From Neoechinorhynchus agilis (taxonomy: Eukaryota; Acanthocephala): a stretch of DNA of 64,000 bases. The position numbers and the translations under genes were made by a program. Location: positions 15,500,001 through 15,564,000 of the forward strand of contig CM121342.1 of assembly GCA_051530055.1 (NCBI GenBank), written 5' to 3'. This document shows positions 45,913 through 57,130 of the stretch, one piece after another. The notes beneath the pieces were generated by a model. It was not told where the DNA came from. It worked only from the letters and a program-made list of their open reading frames with translations, and did no database searches. Each line of letters starts with the position of its first letter. The stretch's first letter is position 1.

Positions 45913-46830
45913 ATGTTCCTCAGTGGGAAATATCTGGAGCGTTTTCGACAATGGCGTGAGCGTTCAGGAGAAGCTACAAATGAGCAGATTGTTGCAACGT
46001 TCAATAAGACTTCATTTGACAGTTTGTTTAGTCGTACATGGAGTCTAAAATCTTTATTCGTTCGCGTGGCATCATTCTTCGATCCCGAAAGCTATATTTT
46101 AATGATCGAACAGGTATTGGTAGCTTCATGTATGATTGGTCGTCCTGCTTTGGCGCATCGGTGCTGGATATGGCTTCGAGATCGCGTTGGAGCCGAAAGT
46201 CGACGGCTTTTAAGGTTGTTCGCAATGTTGATTGAAACTGATGGGGATAACGAAGGTAGCCATCAAATATATCAGGACCTTGTATCAGTTCAAGAGACAG
46301 GTTTAAACGTTCTCGCATACAAGCAAATGGTATGTTGGTCAATATCCATGTCTCGGCCACAGGAAGCCGTTGATTTATTGAGACAATATCTCGAGGAACA
46401 TAACGTAACCGATCACGAAGCTTGGTTGCAGCTTTGCCTTTTGGAATTTGATTTGGGTCACTTTCGAAAAGCGGTATATTGCATGGAGGAATGTTTGCTC
46501 TACAGTCCACAAAACGCTCAACTCGTCAGAATGTATGGTGACCTCTTGTACAGCTGTGGAGAACCATTTGAAGCTCTCAAATATTACCTGCTCGCATGCC
46601 GTCTCGAAAGTGCAAAGGAACAAAAGGAAAATTCTGTGAGATGTTTCATGAGTGTAACTGTTTGTTGCCTAGATTTATCTCCACAAGAAAGTAAAAGAAG
46701 CAACCGAGCAATGGATCGCATCATTTCCGGTATTCTTGTATGGTCCGAAGGCGAAATCAAGAAACGACTTGAAAAAAATGGTTCATGTTCAATATTGAAA
46801 ATCTTCGAGAAAAAAAAGGTGGACTGGTAA
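45913..46830 (+). CDS. EMC2: EMC2, ER membrane protein complex subunit 2 (TPR)
   Basis: Cytosolic TPR scaffold of the ER membrane protein complex, an insertase for tail-anchored and polytopic proteins. 305 aa versus 297 in human. The N-terminal FRQWRERSGEATNEQIVATF matches the family MRKWREENSRNSEQIVE. Next come EQVLVASCMIGRPALAHRCW ([20 protein letters not shown]) and VDLLRQYLEEHNVTDHEAWL ([20 protein letters not shown]). The block LLEFDLGHFRKAVYCMEECL and the TPR YGDLLYSCGEPFEALKYYL follow. The ATG is preceded by TTGTTCTTAG, so an untranslated or short coding 5' exon is possible. AATAAA follows the stop. Confidence 0.88.
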   Translation: MFLSGKYLERFRQWRERSGEATNEQIVATFNKTSFDSLFSRTWSLKSLFVRVASFFDPESYILMIEQVLVASCMIGRPALAHRCWIWLRDRVGAESRRLLRLFAMLIETDGDNEGSHQIYQDLVSVQETGLNVLAYKQMVCWSISMSRPQEAVDLLRQYLEEHNVTDHEAWLQLCLLEFDLGHFRKAVYCMEECLLYSPQNAQLVRMYGDLLYSCGEPFEALKYYLLACRLESAKEQKENSVRCFMSVTVCCLDLSPQESKRSNRAMDRIISGILVWSEGEIKKRLEKNGSCSILKIFEKKKVDW

Positions 46831-47259
46831 GCGCAAATAAACATATTTCCCATTAATATTTAATGATTAAATTTTCTTAAAAAACAAAACTGTTTTCGTT
46901 GTGGTTTCCTTTTAAATTCGACTTGAGCTCAAAGTCGCCAAAAGATACCAAGGGTCTCATTTCCTTTTGTAGGCGCGTTTTTTAACAAATGCGATACAGT
47001 TCACAGTGCTTTATTACTCTTTTAAGCATTCTGTTCTGAGACATCTTAAGATTGATGAGCATTTTCGCTGTGCATATCTATAAATATCGAGCATATACTA
47101 GGCGCCATTTAACAAAAGCACCAACTTGCCACTTTAACGTAACCGCTCTTTTCTTTAAGAAATTGATGTGTGAACATTGCGAAGCAGCAATACAATTAAC
47201 ACAATAAAATCCGGATGTTGTCTTTTGTTTTATACAATCGAACAAAGTGACCGTTTTTT
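46831..47259. other. Intergenic, no gene seen
   Basis: Spacer after EMC2, containing its polyadenylation signal. Confidence 0.55.
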
Positions 47260-47271
47260 AAGTGCTGTATA

Positions 47272-47513
47272 AAAATGTCGATTTGTGAGGTACTGGTTTA
47301 TGTAATTGGAATTATTGCTCAGAAGTCTTCACCCGCGGTAAATGATTATTTATTAAAGACGTTTCGAACCTCGTTGGGTTCGTTATCAGTTTGTTTGTTA
47401 GTATCGAAAGCGTCTGTTACTAACTAACAGACTGATGATGAGCCCGACGAGGTTCGAAACGTCTTTAATAAATAATCATTTACCGCGGGTGAAGACTTCT
47501 GAACAATAATTCC
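47272..47513. mobile_element. Foldback element, family 1, with hammerhead-like core
   Basis: Same family as 18638-18874: starts AAAATGTCGATTTGTGAGGTAC, long palindrome, ends CAATAATTCC. Flanked by AAGTGCTGTATA (47260-47271) and AAGTACTATATA (47514-47525), a 12-bp target duplication with two differences. The right arm has CTGATGA (47432-47438), a GAGCC/GGTTC stem with loop CGACGA, and GAAAC (47456-47460). The arms are better preserved than in the 18.6-kb copy. Confidence 0.85.
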
Positions 47514-47525
47514 AAGTACTATATA

Positions 47526-48573
47526 GCTTGGTAGGCTATGCTGTCTCAAAACAACATTCTAAATCCCGATTTTTATCGAATTTTCGATATGAATGTTGTT
47601 CTATAGTCAATATTCCGTCTCGATTAAAGTAAACAGACTCAGGGAAAAATGAGTTTTGTTCTTTGTTTTATAGTGTATACGGTATATTCTTGCTTTTTTA
47701 AATACCAACGAACGGATGCAAGCTGTTTAAGCGCCGTTATTTGATCTGAAGACGAAAAATGCTCAAAATGACATCCAAAGAAGCATTTGATTGAAGAAGG
47801 ATTTTGTAAAGTTAAATATTACATAATACTTGTAACATTTGATAAAACGTTTATAGCCCCGCTTTTGTGAGACCGATTTTCAAAAGTAATATTTCGTTGA
47901 AAAGGGCTAAGATTGGGCACTTAAAATAGGTGAAAAAAATTGTCAGCCGGTAATAAGTACATTCATTTCAGTACTTTAATATTTAAAAACCTTTGTATTC
48001 TCGACGGATTCGGCGTTACCTTATGAGTTTATGGGAAGTCGACATTCGACAAATCACACTCAGTGTTCCTTCTCAGTATGTGTTATTTTTTAAACTGAAT
48101 ACTACTATTTTCTCAAATTTTTACTTTCAGAAAATTATTAATACAGTAAAGATGTAGGAAATCTTAAAAATATTCGCATACCATTTCAATAATCAGACCA
48201 AGAGTATCCAAATGCGACAGTTACCGAGAGACGCCGAGGTAGTATTAACAATTTAACATGGTAGACAATTAAATAAAGTACTCCTATAGTTAGTTTTTAT
48301 CACCTAGATGTTCTACACGTTTTGTATACTGATTTTTGCGAATGCGTGTGATTCTTCAAATTTCAGGCCTGTCAAGACGAATAGAGTTATCTTACTGTAG
48401 AGAAAGTTTTGTAGAATTTACAATTTTATTCTAGCTCACTGCGAGGTTTCCTTTTTCTATAAACGAACAATTAATTTCATAGAAAAATCGCTTAGTTTCA
48501 ATGAGATTTCCGAACGTTTTCATTTCAAATTTCCCAGGCGATTCCTTTAATGTTTCAATGCGCTTTTTCAGAT
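47526..48573. other. Intergenic, no gene seen
   Basis: About 1 kb of AT-rich sequence. The last part (to TTTTTCAG at about 48572) looks like the 3' end of an intron before the next ORF. Confidence 0.5.
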
Positions 48574-48810
48574 ATGAATGAAGAACAGGATCGTGTCCTG
48601 GTTAGAAACCTCGTCCAGAAACTCATCCCTGGCCTTGAATCATATTCGTCAAATGACTCCGATGGCTCTGATGAAGATGATAATGAACGATCTAAATCTC
48701 TTCTAAAAACGACGAAATTAAGCAAGAAACAATTGCTATCCTCAAAAGCGTTTCGATCACAAGTCCTCAAAGAACTCAAGAAACATTCACTATTTAAAAA
48801 CTTCATATAA
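48574..48810 (+). CDS. Small acidic/basic protein, unidentified
   Basis: 78 aa from an ATG just after a good splice acceptor (CGCTTTTTCAG): MNEEQDRVLVRNLVQKLIP. Next is a Ser/Asp-rich acidic stretch (SNDSDGSDEDDNERSK), then a Lys-rich helical tail (TKLSKKQLLSSKAF, LKELKKHSLF). AATAAA follows within 20 bp of the stop. The pattern suggests a nuclear or ribosome-biogenesis factor, or the last exon of a longer protein. I do not recognise it. Confidence 0.45.
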   Translation: MNEEQDRVLVRNLVQKLIPGLESYSSNDSDGSDEDDNERSKSLLKTTKLSKKQLLSSKAFRSQVLKELKKHSLFKNFI

Positions 48811-49767
48811 GCTTAGATGTGCTGAATAAATATGCCTAAGTTACCTCTAACTTTTCCGTTTCTGATTTTCAACTTCTATCGTCAACATCACCATGGTAAT
48901 TATTCTATTTATTCTGAGAAATTTTGTAATTTTTTTTGTAACTGAAATTCGTTGAAGGAGCCTGTTTTCTTTGTTTTATTGCGGCTATTCGATTCTTAGT
49001 CTTTTTCTCCGTCCAAGAACCGTATTAGATAATGTCTTGCTGCTAAAAAAACTTTACAAAGTTTAATGTTCTACTTTGATTAAAAGAGCTGGCTATCAAT
49101 TTTTAAAAGCGAAAAGGAAAATAGCCTTTATTGAAAGACGCGGTTGTGAAATTGATTTAAAAATTTTGAGAGTCAAATATATATACTTTAAACTTGCGTA
49201 AGTATTATTTAACCTTCTACTACGAACTTTTTTGAGTTAATTTTACATTTGGTTTTTGCAAATTTGGTTCATTGTTTGTGGGTATCTAACAATGATTTTG
49301 GCAATACGGATGAGAATTTGAACTGTGGTGATGATAATCCTCCGATAAAAGATATCTTATTGTTATTCAGATTTGTTCAACGAATGCGGTCGTTGATCTT
49401 GGAGTGGATTGGGGTTCGGTCGGGTTGAAATGTTTATTCAGATGGGAATGGGCGGTTATTGTGTGCAAGAGAACTTGGGTTTTCCCTTAGGTTCATTTTG
49501 GACAATGATATTCGAGAAAATTGGCCAGTATGAAAAAAGGAGCGGAGGGGTGTGAAGTTGTGGGGAGGATGAAAGCGTATTTCAGCTTGTCGTAACCTGT
49601 AAGCTGAGCATATTTTATGGTCTCTCATAAAAAGGGACACTGCTGTTGATATTTTATATGAATCCCTTGTGTGCATAAGACCCACTGCAAAGGAAACCAG
49701 TCTAATTTTGGTTTCCTGAGCACGCTTATTTCTCTAGTCGACCTCTCTCTCGTCGTCGTCGACCGTC

Positions 49768-49826
49768 ATCCACTCCGGATCCATCATCCACTCCGGATCC
49801 GTCATCCACACGGGATCCGTCATCAA
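49768..49826. repeat. Minisatellite, 18-bp unit
   Basis: About 3.3 copies of CATCCACTCCGGATCCRT, the last with CACACGGG in place of CACTCCGG. Confidence 0.8.
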
Positions 49827-50284
49827 CTCTAAAGTGATCACGAGGACCCAGAGGTACATGGGCACTCTTTACATGTCGTTATTCTGATCATTGATGTGCG
49901 TCGCGTTGTGACCCCCTTAAGATCTGCCATAATGGCCCAAAATCCGGATTTTTGTGTACTTTTTAGGATGCAGTGAACTTGATAATTTGCACTTACTCAG
50001 TGGTGTTATTGGTAAGGCACTTTTATTTAAAAAGATACAGATCGCTGATGGAATGTTGCTCTGATGATGAGCGCAAATCGCATTAAGTGGCTGGGTATTT
50101 TTATTCCTTGGATTACCGATCATAAATAGGTTAGATCAGTTATGGAAATAAGCATCAATTATGTCTTCACTCAAAATATGCTAAACGCAGTGGTGCTACT
50201 GTTAAAGATCCCTAATTGAGTTATATCAAATGAATCGCTGAAATTTGATGAGTTGCAATTCTAAAAAACATTATCCTTTCAAAA

Positions 50285-50375
50285 TGTCGATATGTGAGAT
50301 ACCAAGGTATGTTGGCGATCCTTTCGCCTTAGAACTGATGATGAACACGACGAGGTTCAAAGTGTAATAAATAAA
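50285..50375. mobile_element. Foldback family 1, truncated fragment
   Basis: ATGTCGATATGTGAGATACC at the left matches the start of the family-1 elements. CTGATGATGAACACGACGAG at 50335-50354, followed by GTTCAAAGTGTAATAAATAA, matches the right arm. The left palindrome arm is missing. Confidence 0.65.
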
Positions 50376-51027
50376 AAAAATATTCACAAAAAATTTGCCA
50401 CTGATAAGATTTAGCCGAATAAAGTTTCGTGGCAGATTATTAATAAAAAAATGTGAGGCGAATGGATACAATCCATAAAGAAAAATGCGATTTTTTTAAA
50501 ACTCGTTCATAATAAATCACAACTTTTCTCAATATAGAAGAAAAATTGCCACGAGCAAGACATTTTTCCAAATTCGTACAATGATGTAAAGCGAAACAAA
50601 ACTCCGATTTGCTGAAATCCAGCAATTGCGTGTGATAAATTTTGTTCTAGTTTCACTAAATTATAGATTTAGACATTTTAGAGAAACCATGCACTTCGCA
50701 GATTCAACTTGTAAGAATGCGTTTTTAAACAAATCACTCTCAAACTTTATAAAAAATGTAATTGTGTTCAGCGTTTTCTGTTGGGAGATATTTAAGGTAT
50801 GTCATTTTTCATATTTTGAGCGATTCATATTAAAATATAATGCTGAGAATCCCGTTTTTCTCTCTAAAAAAGCGAATTAATGGACTCGTTTTAGTGATCA
50901 CCAAGCGTGTTTAATTTTAAAAAGTGTTTTAATCTATTTCCATTCACTTTAATTCCATCCCTTCTCATAAACGAAACATGGATCAGTTACTTTTGTTACA
51001 ATTTACAAGATCGACATTTGGAATATA

Positions 51028-52898
51028 TCAAAGCTTCCGACTCATGAACAAGTATACGATGGCAAAAATAGTGAACATGAGCACTCCACATAGTATTCCA
51101 ATAGCGATGTGATTGTAGAGACTCATTTTGGGTGTAAATGGTGCAAAATCCTTTGGAATACTATTTGAGTTATTCACAATGTACCCAAATGCCCAACCGG
51201 CGTGCTTTCGGTTGATTTTGTAAATCGGTAACAATCTCGCAGTTCCAATGTCATCCATGTGGAATCCTATTCGTTTCATAAGAGCCAAAATGTAGTGACC
51301 GTCATAACAAAGTCGGATGTTGTGCCCGCTGTGGATTCTGTGTTATAGAAGCTGGAAGCAATCGTACCAGAATCCACATCGGTTAATTGAAACTGACAGA
51401 ATCGTTCATTGATTGAGCTCTCCATTTGTCGATATTAAAAGAGCACACACTCTGCAATCTGTAATGGAAATCCTGCCAACCAATCGGTTCTTTGAGAGCT
51501 TTCCATACGTGATAAAATCCTGAGAACAAGACAAAATTCTGTCGATCACTTTCGTCCACTACCATTTCTTTCACTTGATCAAGGTCGAAATATCCTGTGT
51601 CATCTTTGCTGACTCGAATATTGTTCGCTTCAACAAACAGTTGTTCAGTTAAACGTCCACAAGCGTCCGAATCACCACTACCAATAAATGTTAATAATTG
51701 ACGACGATCCAAATCGCCACCATTGATGCTACAGGAATGATCAAAAACTTCTTTGGCAGTTTGAGTGTAGGTGAAACCACGAACACCACAGGGATCAGCA
51801 TATTGACCGTTAGCTGTGGAATCGATATTCGACAGGCGTACCAAAAGACCGAGATATCGATAATGACTCTGCTCTTTTCCCCAACATAGAAAACTTGCGC
51901 CGAATACCTCAAATGTTGTTCCGTACAATGTTATTCGAGTCGTTTTAGATTTCGAAGAATAACCGTTTTCCTTTTGCTCGAACGCAACTTGCATAGAAGC
52001 GCCACCGAGATCAGCTATGCCTACCGGTGTACATCTTCGCGATCTAGGATTAATTTTGGACATCAAAATATTGGCACTTATCCATCCGTATAGAGCCTCT
52101 TCTTTTCCACTTAAAATTCGGATATCGTTTTGGTTCAGGACTTTATACCCGCGACTTACTTCAGTGGCCGTGGTGTTTAATAGATTGGAATTAAGGCGAA
52201 GATGGTGGACTTTAGACAAATAATTAGCATTTAGAAATCGAGGATATTAAACCAATGAGAGCAATTTTTAAGGGGTTACAAACCAAAACCGATTGTCATT
52301 ATGTGCGCATTTGCATGCTAAACTGGCATTACTGAGAGAGGGAGAAAAACCCACTACTGAATGGATTTCCGTTATCGCACGAACCACTGTACTTGTTTAC
52401 AATATAGGATTGAATTTCTTTTAAAAGATTGGAGCACATTTCGTGATTTTCTTGTTCAAGAAGTCGCATTCCGGCCGTAGCACCCAACAGGACATTAGTT
52501 TTACTTCGTTCTTGAGCAGGAATAATGGCGTCGGCTTTGTCCAGAATTTGCGAGAAGTAACTTCTTACTCGTTCGTACAAATCGTTTCCTCGGTAGGCTA
52601 GACTACTTATCCCGACATGGGTATCGTGCGAATAAACTTGCTTGACCCACGCAGTATCAAAAGCGCCGTCGGATTTGTCGGACAACCACGAGAACACGAT
52701 CATTTGGGTATGAGTTGAACCGGCGTCAAAGACAATAGCGTGATGGTGAGTTCGGGTTGACAATTTGACCGCGACGATTGCAATTAAAACTAACGCCGAG
52801 CTGATGCAACTGAGTATAAGCAATAGTGAAAACATTAGAGTTTGAAAAAATCTTCTTTTGCTTACAGAACCAACTTCGAAATTTTGTTCAGGTATCAT
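51028..52898 (-). CDS. Ecto-nucleoside triphosphate diphosphohydrolase (CD39/apyrase type)
   Basis: GDA1/CD39 family enzyme that hydrolyses extracellular or lumenal NTP/NDP. An N-terminal transmembrane helix (FSLLLILSCISSALVLIAIVAV cut to LLLILSCISSALVLIAIVAV) precedes ACR1 IVFDAGSTHTQM. ACR2 is LLGATAGMRLL, ACR3 GKEEALYGWIS, ACR4 IADLGGASMQVAFE, and the C-terminal membrane helix IAIGILCGVLMFTIFAIVYLF gives the two-TM topology of ENTPD1-3. Exons: 52898-52358, 52158-51404, 51333-51028, about 533 aa. Intron 1 (52159-52357, 199 nt) can be GT-AG in phase. Between exons 2 and 3 no in-phase GT-AG pair exists near the ends, and the segment carries inverted repeats. LCYDGHYILALMKRIGF in exon 3 matches YCFSAHYIYTLL of human ENTPD1. 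Confidence 0.88.
51334..51403 (-). other. 70-nt intervening segment with nested inverted repeats in NTPDase
   Basis: Outer pair on the minus strand GATTCTGT/ACAGAATC (51396-51403 and 51334-51341). A second, stronger 11-bp pair is TGTGGATTCTG/CAGAATCCACA (51368-51378 and 51330-51340). Removing exactly the outer-repeat interval joins exons 2 and 3 in phase. Stops occur in both frames within. Confidence 0.5.
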
Positions 52899-53303
52899 GA
52901 TGGGATGTTTACCTTCAAATAAAGTTAACGTATTGGTGAAGCAGATTTAGTTTAGGAGAAACACTTTTTGTCTTTTGCCTCGTAAAGCACAAGTTATCGA
53001 GCAACAAATCGCATGATCCATTTAAAGACTTAGCGCAAAGAATACGGTGCAAATAAAGGAGTCGTCTTTCTCTAATCTGCCGTACAAATAGTGGATAGGC
53101 ACATAAATCTTCGTCTGAGGACAATTTGTTGTTCCAAAAATAGAAATTTAGGCGAGGCTTTGAAAGCTCAGTGAGTCAATTTTAAAAGTTTTAAATAGCA
53201 TCAGGGGAAGCTCTAATGGGTGTGCTTTAGTGGCCGAGAAGAAGACGCATCGGCCATTGGTTAAATGAGTGAAGTTCTAAGTGCTAATGTCTATCCCAGA
53301 GGC
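52899..53303. other. NTPDase upstream region, no other gene seen
   Basis: Should contain the NTPDase promoter and 5' UTR. No repeat recognised. Confidence 0.5.
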
Positions 53304-53424
53304 AGCACTTTGGGTGTTTGCCTTTTGATAGTAGCGTAATACGATATTTACCGACAACGATTACTAATTGAGCCTACTCTCTTTTTCTGAAGAACGATAG
53401 TGGTAAGCAAACACCAAGAGTGCT
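53304..53424. repeat. Inverted repeat / small foldback
   Basis: AGCACTTTGGGTGTTTGC (53304-53321) pairs with GCAAACACCAAGAGTGCT (53407-53424), 16 of 18 positions, around an 85-bp loop. Confidence 0.65.
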
Positions 53425-54893
53425 TATTAAGAATACAGACAAGTGTTTCTGCATATATAGCCAGGGCAAACACCTAGCGATTAGCATAAACCGTTTTGGA
53501 TAATCGGAGGTGGGCGAGGAGTTTGTACATTTTCATAATCCAATGCACGTTTAGCAGTGTCCACTGCCATCCGAATGCAAAAATGAATACTGGCTCCTTG
53601 CGTTAAGATTCGCCAACGATGTTGTTATCGCCTTTGTCAAACGGAGAAACTCGACTGGTGCCAAATGTCACATAAACGCCGTCGTGCGACACCACCGCTC
53701 AAATGACTTTTAGCGCTATAAATCGTGCTTTGTAATCATTCAGATGAAAATCTCAATAATGGATCGAAAAGACTATGAATCCGATTCTAGAAGTAAAATA
53801 TAGAATTAAGGGTTCATTATAAGACTCACTGACAGTCGAATCTTCATACACTTGCTATTCTTAGCATTCATTTGTAACAAATTAAAAAATCCAAATTTGG
53901 GTCAAAAGTTTGAGTACATATTTCGGTCTTAATAGGTTTTTGCGGGGGCAATTAGATTAGAAACTAAAGCCCGTTTCAACTCTCTTTGAATATACTGTCT
54001 TGACGGCAAAAACTAGAAGGGGTTCAACGGTTTTTCTAGGAATCAACACGTTAAAATCACAAAAGATATTACCGGCGAACATTGTATCCTTGCCATTGTC
54101 TTCTAAATTTTATAGCTAAGTATTATGTTGTTTGAGAAAAATTGATCTTCAAAAGTAACGTTAGAAATTAGGATAAAAAACGTTGAACCGTCTAGAAGCA
54201 GTTATCGATTTGATTGGCAGGAAACGATTTTAGAGTATATCAGCTATCAGAGCTAGCCTTAAAGTGCACACTTTGATGCGTCCTTGAATATAATTGAAAT
54301 TTCGCAAAGTAAAACTGCTACTAAACTAAATCTGGGATGTGGTCTAAAATTATCAGCTTTACCGAACTATTCTTAGCCGTGAAATCGATCAGCCGAAAGT
54401 TGCACCGCTGAAATAGTAAACATTAGTTCTAAACTTATCATCAAAAGATAATATTTTATGCTGTGTTGATATGCAGATTCGCCATTAATCTGGCGTATAT
54501 ATTGAAAAATGAAACTCTCAATTTTATGCTGTACAAGGAAGCTATTTAATTTCGACGATCCACGGGGCATGTGGGCGTGAGGTGTTTTAAACCGAAAAAT
54601 ACGCATAAAATGCAATTAAATCTGAATCATGGCGTTGCCCGAAAAAAGATTTTTATGTAGAAGAATAAGCTTCCAGAAATGCACTTAAAGATCCATCTAA
54701 TCTCTTCAGATTATACGCTTTTCAGGTTCTGCCTGAATAACATCTATAAGGAATGATGCGTAATATTTGCACCAAAGGAAGTCTTTCAATCAATGCAATT
54801 AAATGAAATTAATTAACTTAACTTGTAGTCCAAATCAACCTTTTGCACCTTAAATGTTCTTCAGGATTATGCATGATACAAATCTTATTTATT
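53425..54893. other. Intergenic, no gene seen
   Basis: About 1.5 kb, AT-rich, no supported open frame. Confidence 0.55.
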
Positions 54894-55015
54894 ATTGTTT
54901 AGGTCGCTTGCCAACACTCGAGAGGCCGATTGAATCGGTCATTGCCAATTCAATCGGTCGAAATATATTCGTCTTTAACGATCTCCCTCGGGTGTCGACA
55001 AGCGACCTAAACAAT
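54894..55015. repeat. Palindromic foldback, 17-bp perfect ends
   Basis: ATTGTTTAGGTCGCTTG (54894-54910) and CAAGCGACCTAAACAAT (54999-55015) are perfect inverted repeats. An inner pair CCGATTGAAT/ATTCAATCGG nests inside. The outer arm GTTTAGG resembles the inner arm of the 18.6-kb foldback (ATTGTTTAGGC). Confidence 0.8.
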
Positions 55016-55098
55016 ACCATATCTAACCACACCCGAATGCAATCCTCTACTTACAAATCTTATTCTGGAACATATAACTTATGGTTTCCTTGTATACT

Positions 55099-56030
55099 CA
55101 TCAAGAGAAAATCCACCGGGGATGATAGAGTTGGTGAAGCGGTTGTAACCGGATAAAACATATTTTATTCAATTGATTCCGTTAGAAAGCCTCGAGTCAT
55201 CACTGATCTTATAAGTTTTAAACTATGACTTCTCACGAAATATCTCCACAATGTTTTATCCGAGGGATTATGACAACCACATCTTCAACAAGTTAAAATG
55301 ATCAAGATAGCCTTAACAGAAAGTCAAATCGAATCAAACGTCTTTAATCATTAAGAGAAAATCCTTCGGAATGATAGAGTTGGCGAGGTGGTGATCGCCA
55401 GATGAAACATATTTTATTGAATTGATTTCGTTAGAAAGCCTCGCCTCGTCACTCATCTTATAAGTTTTAGACGATGGCTTCTCACGAAATATCTCAATTT
55501 GTTTTATCCGAGGGATTATGATCACCACATCTTCAACGAGTTAAAATAGTCAAGAAAATCTTAACAGAAAGTTCTATCGAATGAACCGTCTTTAATCATC
55601 AAGAGAAAGTCCTTCGGAATGGTACAGTTGGCGAGGTGGTGATCGCCGGATGAAACATATTTTATTGAATTGATTTCGTTAAAAAGCCTCGCCCCACCGC
55701 TCATAAGTTTTAGACGATGACTTCCCACGAAATATCTCAATTTGTTTTATCCGAGGGATTGTGATCACCACATCTTCAACAAGTTAAAATGGTCGAAAAA
55801 ACCTTAACAGAAAGGCCCGAGGAATCAAACGTCCTTAATAATCAAGAGAAGATCCTTCGGAATGATACAGTTGGCGAAGTCGTGATCGCCGGATGAAACA
55901 TATTTTATTGAATAGATTCCGTTAGGAAGTCTCGCGTCATCACTGATCTTTTAAGCTTTAGACGATGGCTTCTCACGAAATATCTCTACAATGTTATATC
56001 CGGGGGATTATGATCACCGCATCTTCATAA
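55099..56030. repeat. Tandem array of ~247-bp foldback units
   Basis: Four units starting at about 55099, 55349, 55598 and 55840 (spacings 250, 249, 242). Each begins CATCAAGAGAAAATCC. Each carries GGTGATCGCCGGATGAAAC and, inverted, GTTTTATCCGAGGGATTATG with GATCACCACATCTTCAAC, so every unit is itself an imperfect hairpin. Confidence 0.85.
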
Positions 56031-56199
56031 AACATATTTTGCTGATTGTTTTATTTTTGAGGTCTGACCAGCCGGTAACTTTTTTTATTAAGCATCTATG
56101 TGTGGCCTTTTTCACGGCTGATAATTTTCCTTGGGCACATAGCCCACCGACCTGGTTCAGGGAAGCACATAAAACCACTTAATACCCTGAACCATAATG

Positions 56200-56381
56200 T
56201 TAGGAGTTTTGTACATTCCTCCGGATCCTCCGATACCTCCTGAGAAGGCGGGATTCATCAGTGAGTTTCCTCCCTTCAATGAAGTATTCGTTTCCTTTGG
56301 TTGTGCGCTATTGGTGGTAACGGATTCGAACCAGTTGACCCTTCACTTGGATCAAGAGCATTAGTCCATTTGACCACCACC
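56200..56381 (-). repeat. tRNA-derived SINE-like element
   Basis: The minus-strand head 56381-56313 is tRNA-like: 7-bp acceptor GGTGGTG with TACCACC, A-box TGGTCAAATGG, B-box GGTTCGAATCC. The anticodon arm is poor, so I do not call a functional tRNA. The ~110-bp body is shared with 31015-31130 and 39500-39605. The tail ends near GTACAAAAC. It interrupts the 247-bp tandem array. A ~36-bp segment (CTGACCAGCCGGTAAC-like) is repeated on both sides at about 56058-56092 and 56452-56487. Confidence 0.7.
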
Positions 56382-56439
56382 TCGACACAACTACGGAATG
56401 TCGAACTCAGCCAGTTTTTATTGTTTAATTCTAGGCCAT

Positions 56440-57130
56440 TGAATTTTTTCCATTTTTGAAGTCTGGCCAGCCGGTAACTTTTTTATTAAAGAAGCCTCGC
56501 TTCATCACTAATCTTATAACCTTTAGACGACGGTTTCCTCACGAAATATTTCAATTTGTTTCTCTAATAAGTTAAAATAGTCAAGAAAACCTTAACAGAA
56601 AGGCCCGAGGAATCAAACGTCTTTAATCATCAAGATAAAATCCTTCGGAATGATAGAGTTGGTAAAGTGGTTTTAACCGGATAAAACATATTTTATCGAG
56701 GTATTTAGCGAAATGAGAAAACCTTTTAGATGGCTGATGAAGCGGAAGCCTCCTCGCGAAATATTTCAATAAAATTGGGGATTTGGAGATCACCGGATAA
56801 AATTTTTGCGTCAACATTCATTGAATTCGAGGGATCGTGATCAGTACATAATAATATGTTTATTTGTTAATTAGCATGTACTATTGGGTCCTCATGAACA
56901 CTCGAGTTGTAATAGGATAAATGAATACGCCTGTTGTTTTTGGAGTGGATTACGAGTCCTGGCGGGTTGGAAGGTCCGGTCGAATGGGAAAGTGGGGTTT
57001 TCAGGAGAGTTTGTGAGGAGCACGCTGAGAAAACCTTAATAAAAAGGCCCATGGAATCAAACGTCTTTAATCATCAACAGAGAATAATTCCGGATGATGG
57101 AGTTGATGAAGGAGGACGAAATATTTCATT
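56440..57130. repeat. Degenerate continuation of the 247-bp tandem array
   Basis: Further partial units, recognisable at about 56499 (AAGCCTCGCTTCATCAC), 56629 (CATCAAGATAAAATCC) and 57072 (CATCAACAGAGAATAATTCC), each diverged or shortened. Confidence 0.65.

Larger units (their letters stand above)
48811..51027. other. Intergenic with small repeats, no gene seen
   Basis: About 2.2 kb. Holds an 18-bp minisatellite (49768-49826), a fragment of the 55-kb tandem unit (about 49328-49370) and a damaged family-1 foldback (about 50285-50375). No open frame I can support. Confidence 0.6.

Noticed and set aside
46028-46510. Minus-strand 160-codon frame
   Set aside because: Antisense to the EMC2 gene, which has clear family identity.
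54854-55156. 100-codon plus-strand frame
   Set aside because: Spans the palindrome and the start of the tandem array; no protein character.
56313-56381. Functional tRNA gene on the minus strand
   Set aside because: A and B boxes are good, but the anticodon arm does not form a standard 5-bp stem with 7-nt loop, and the head is joined to a repeated body. SINE is the better reading.
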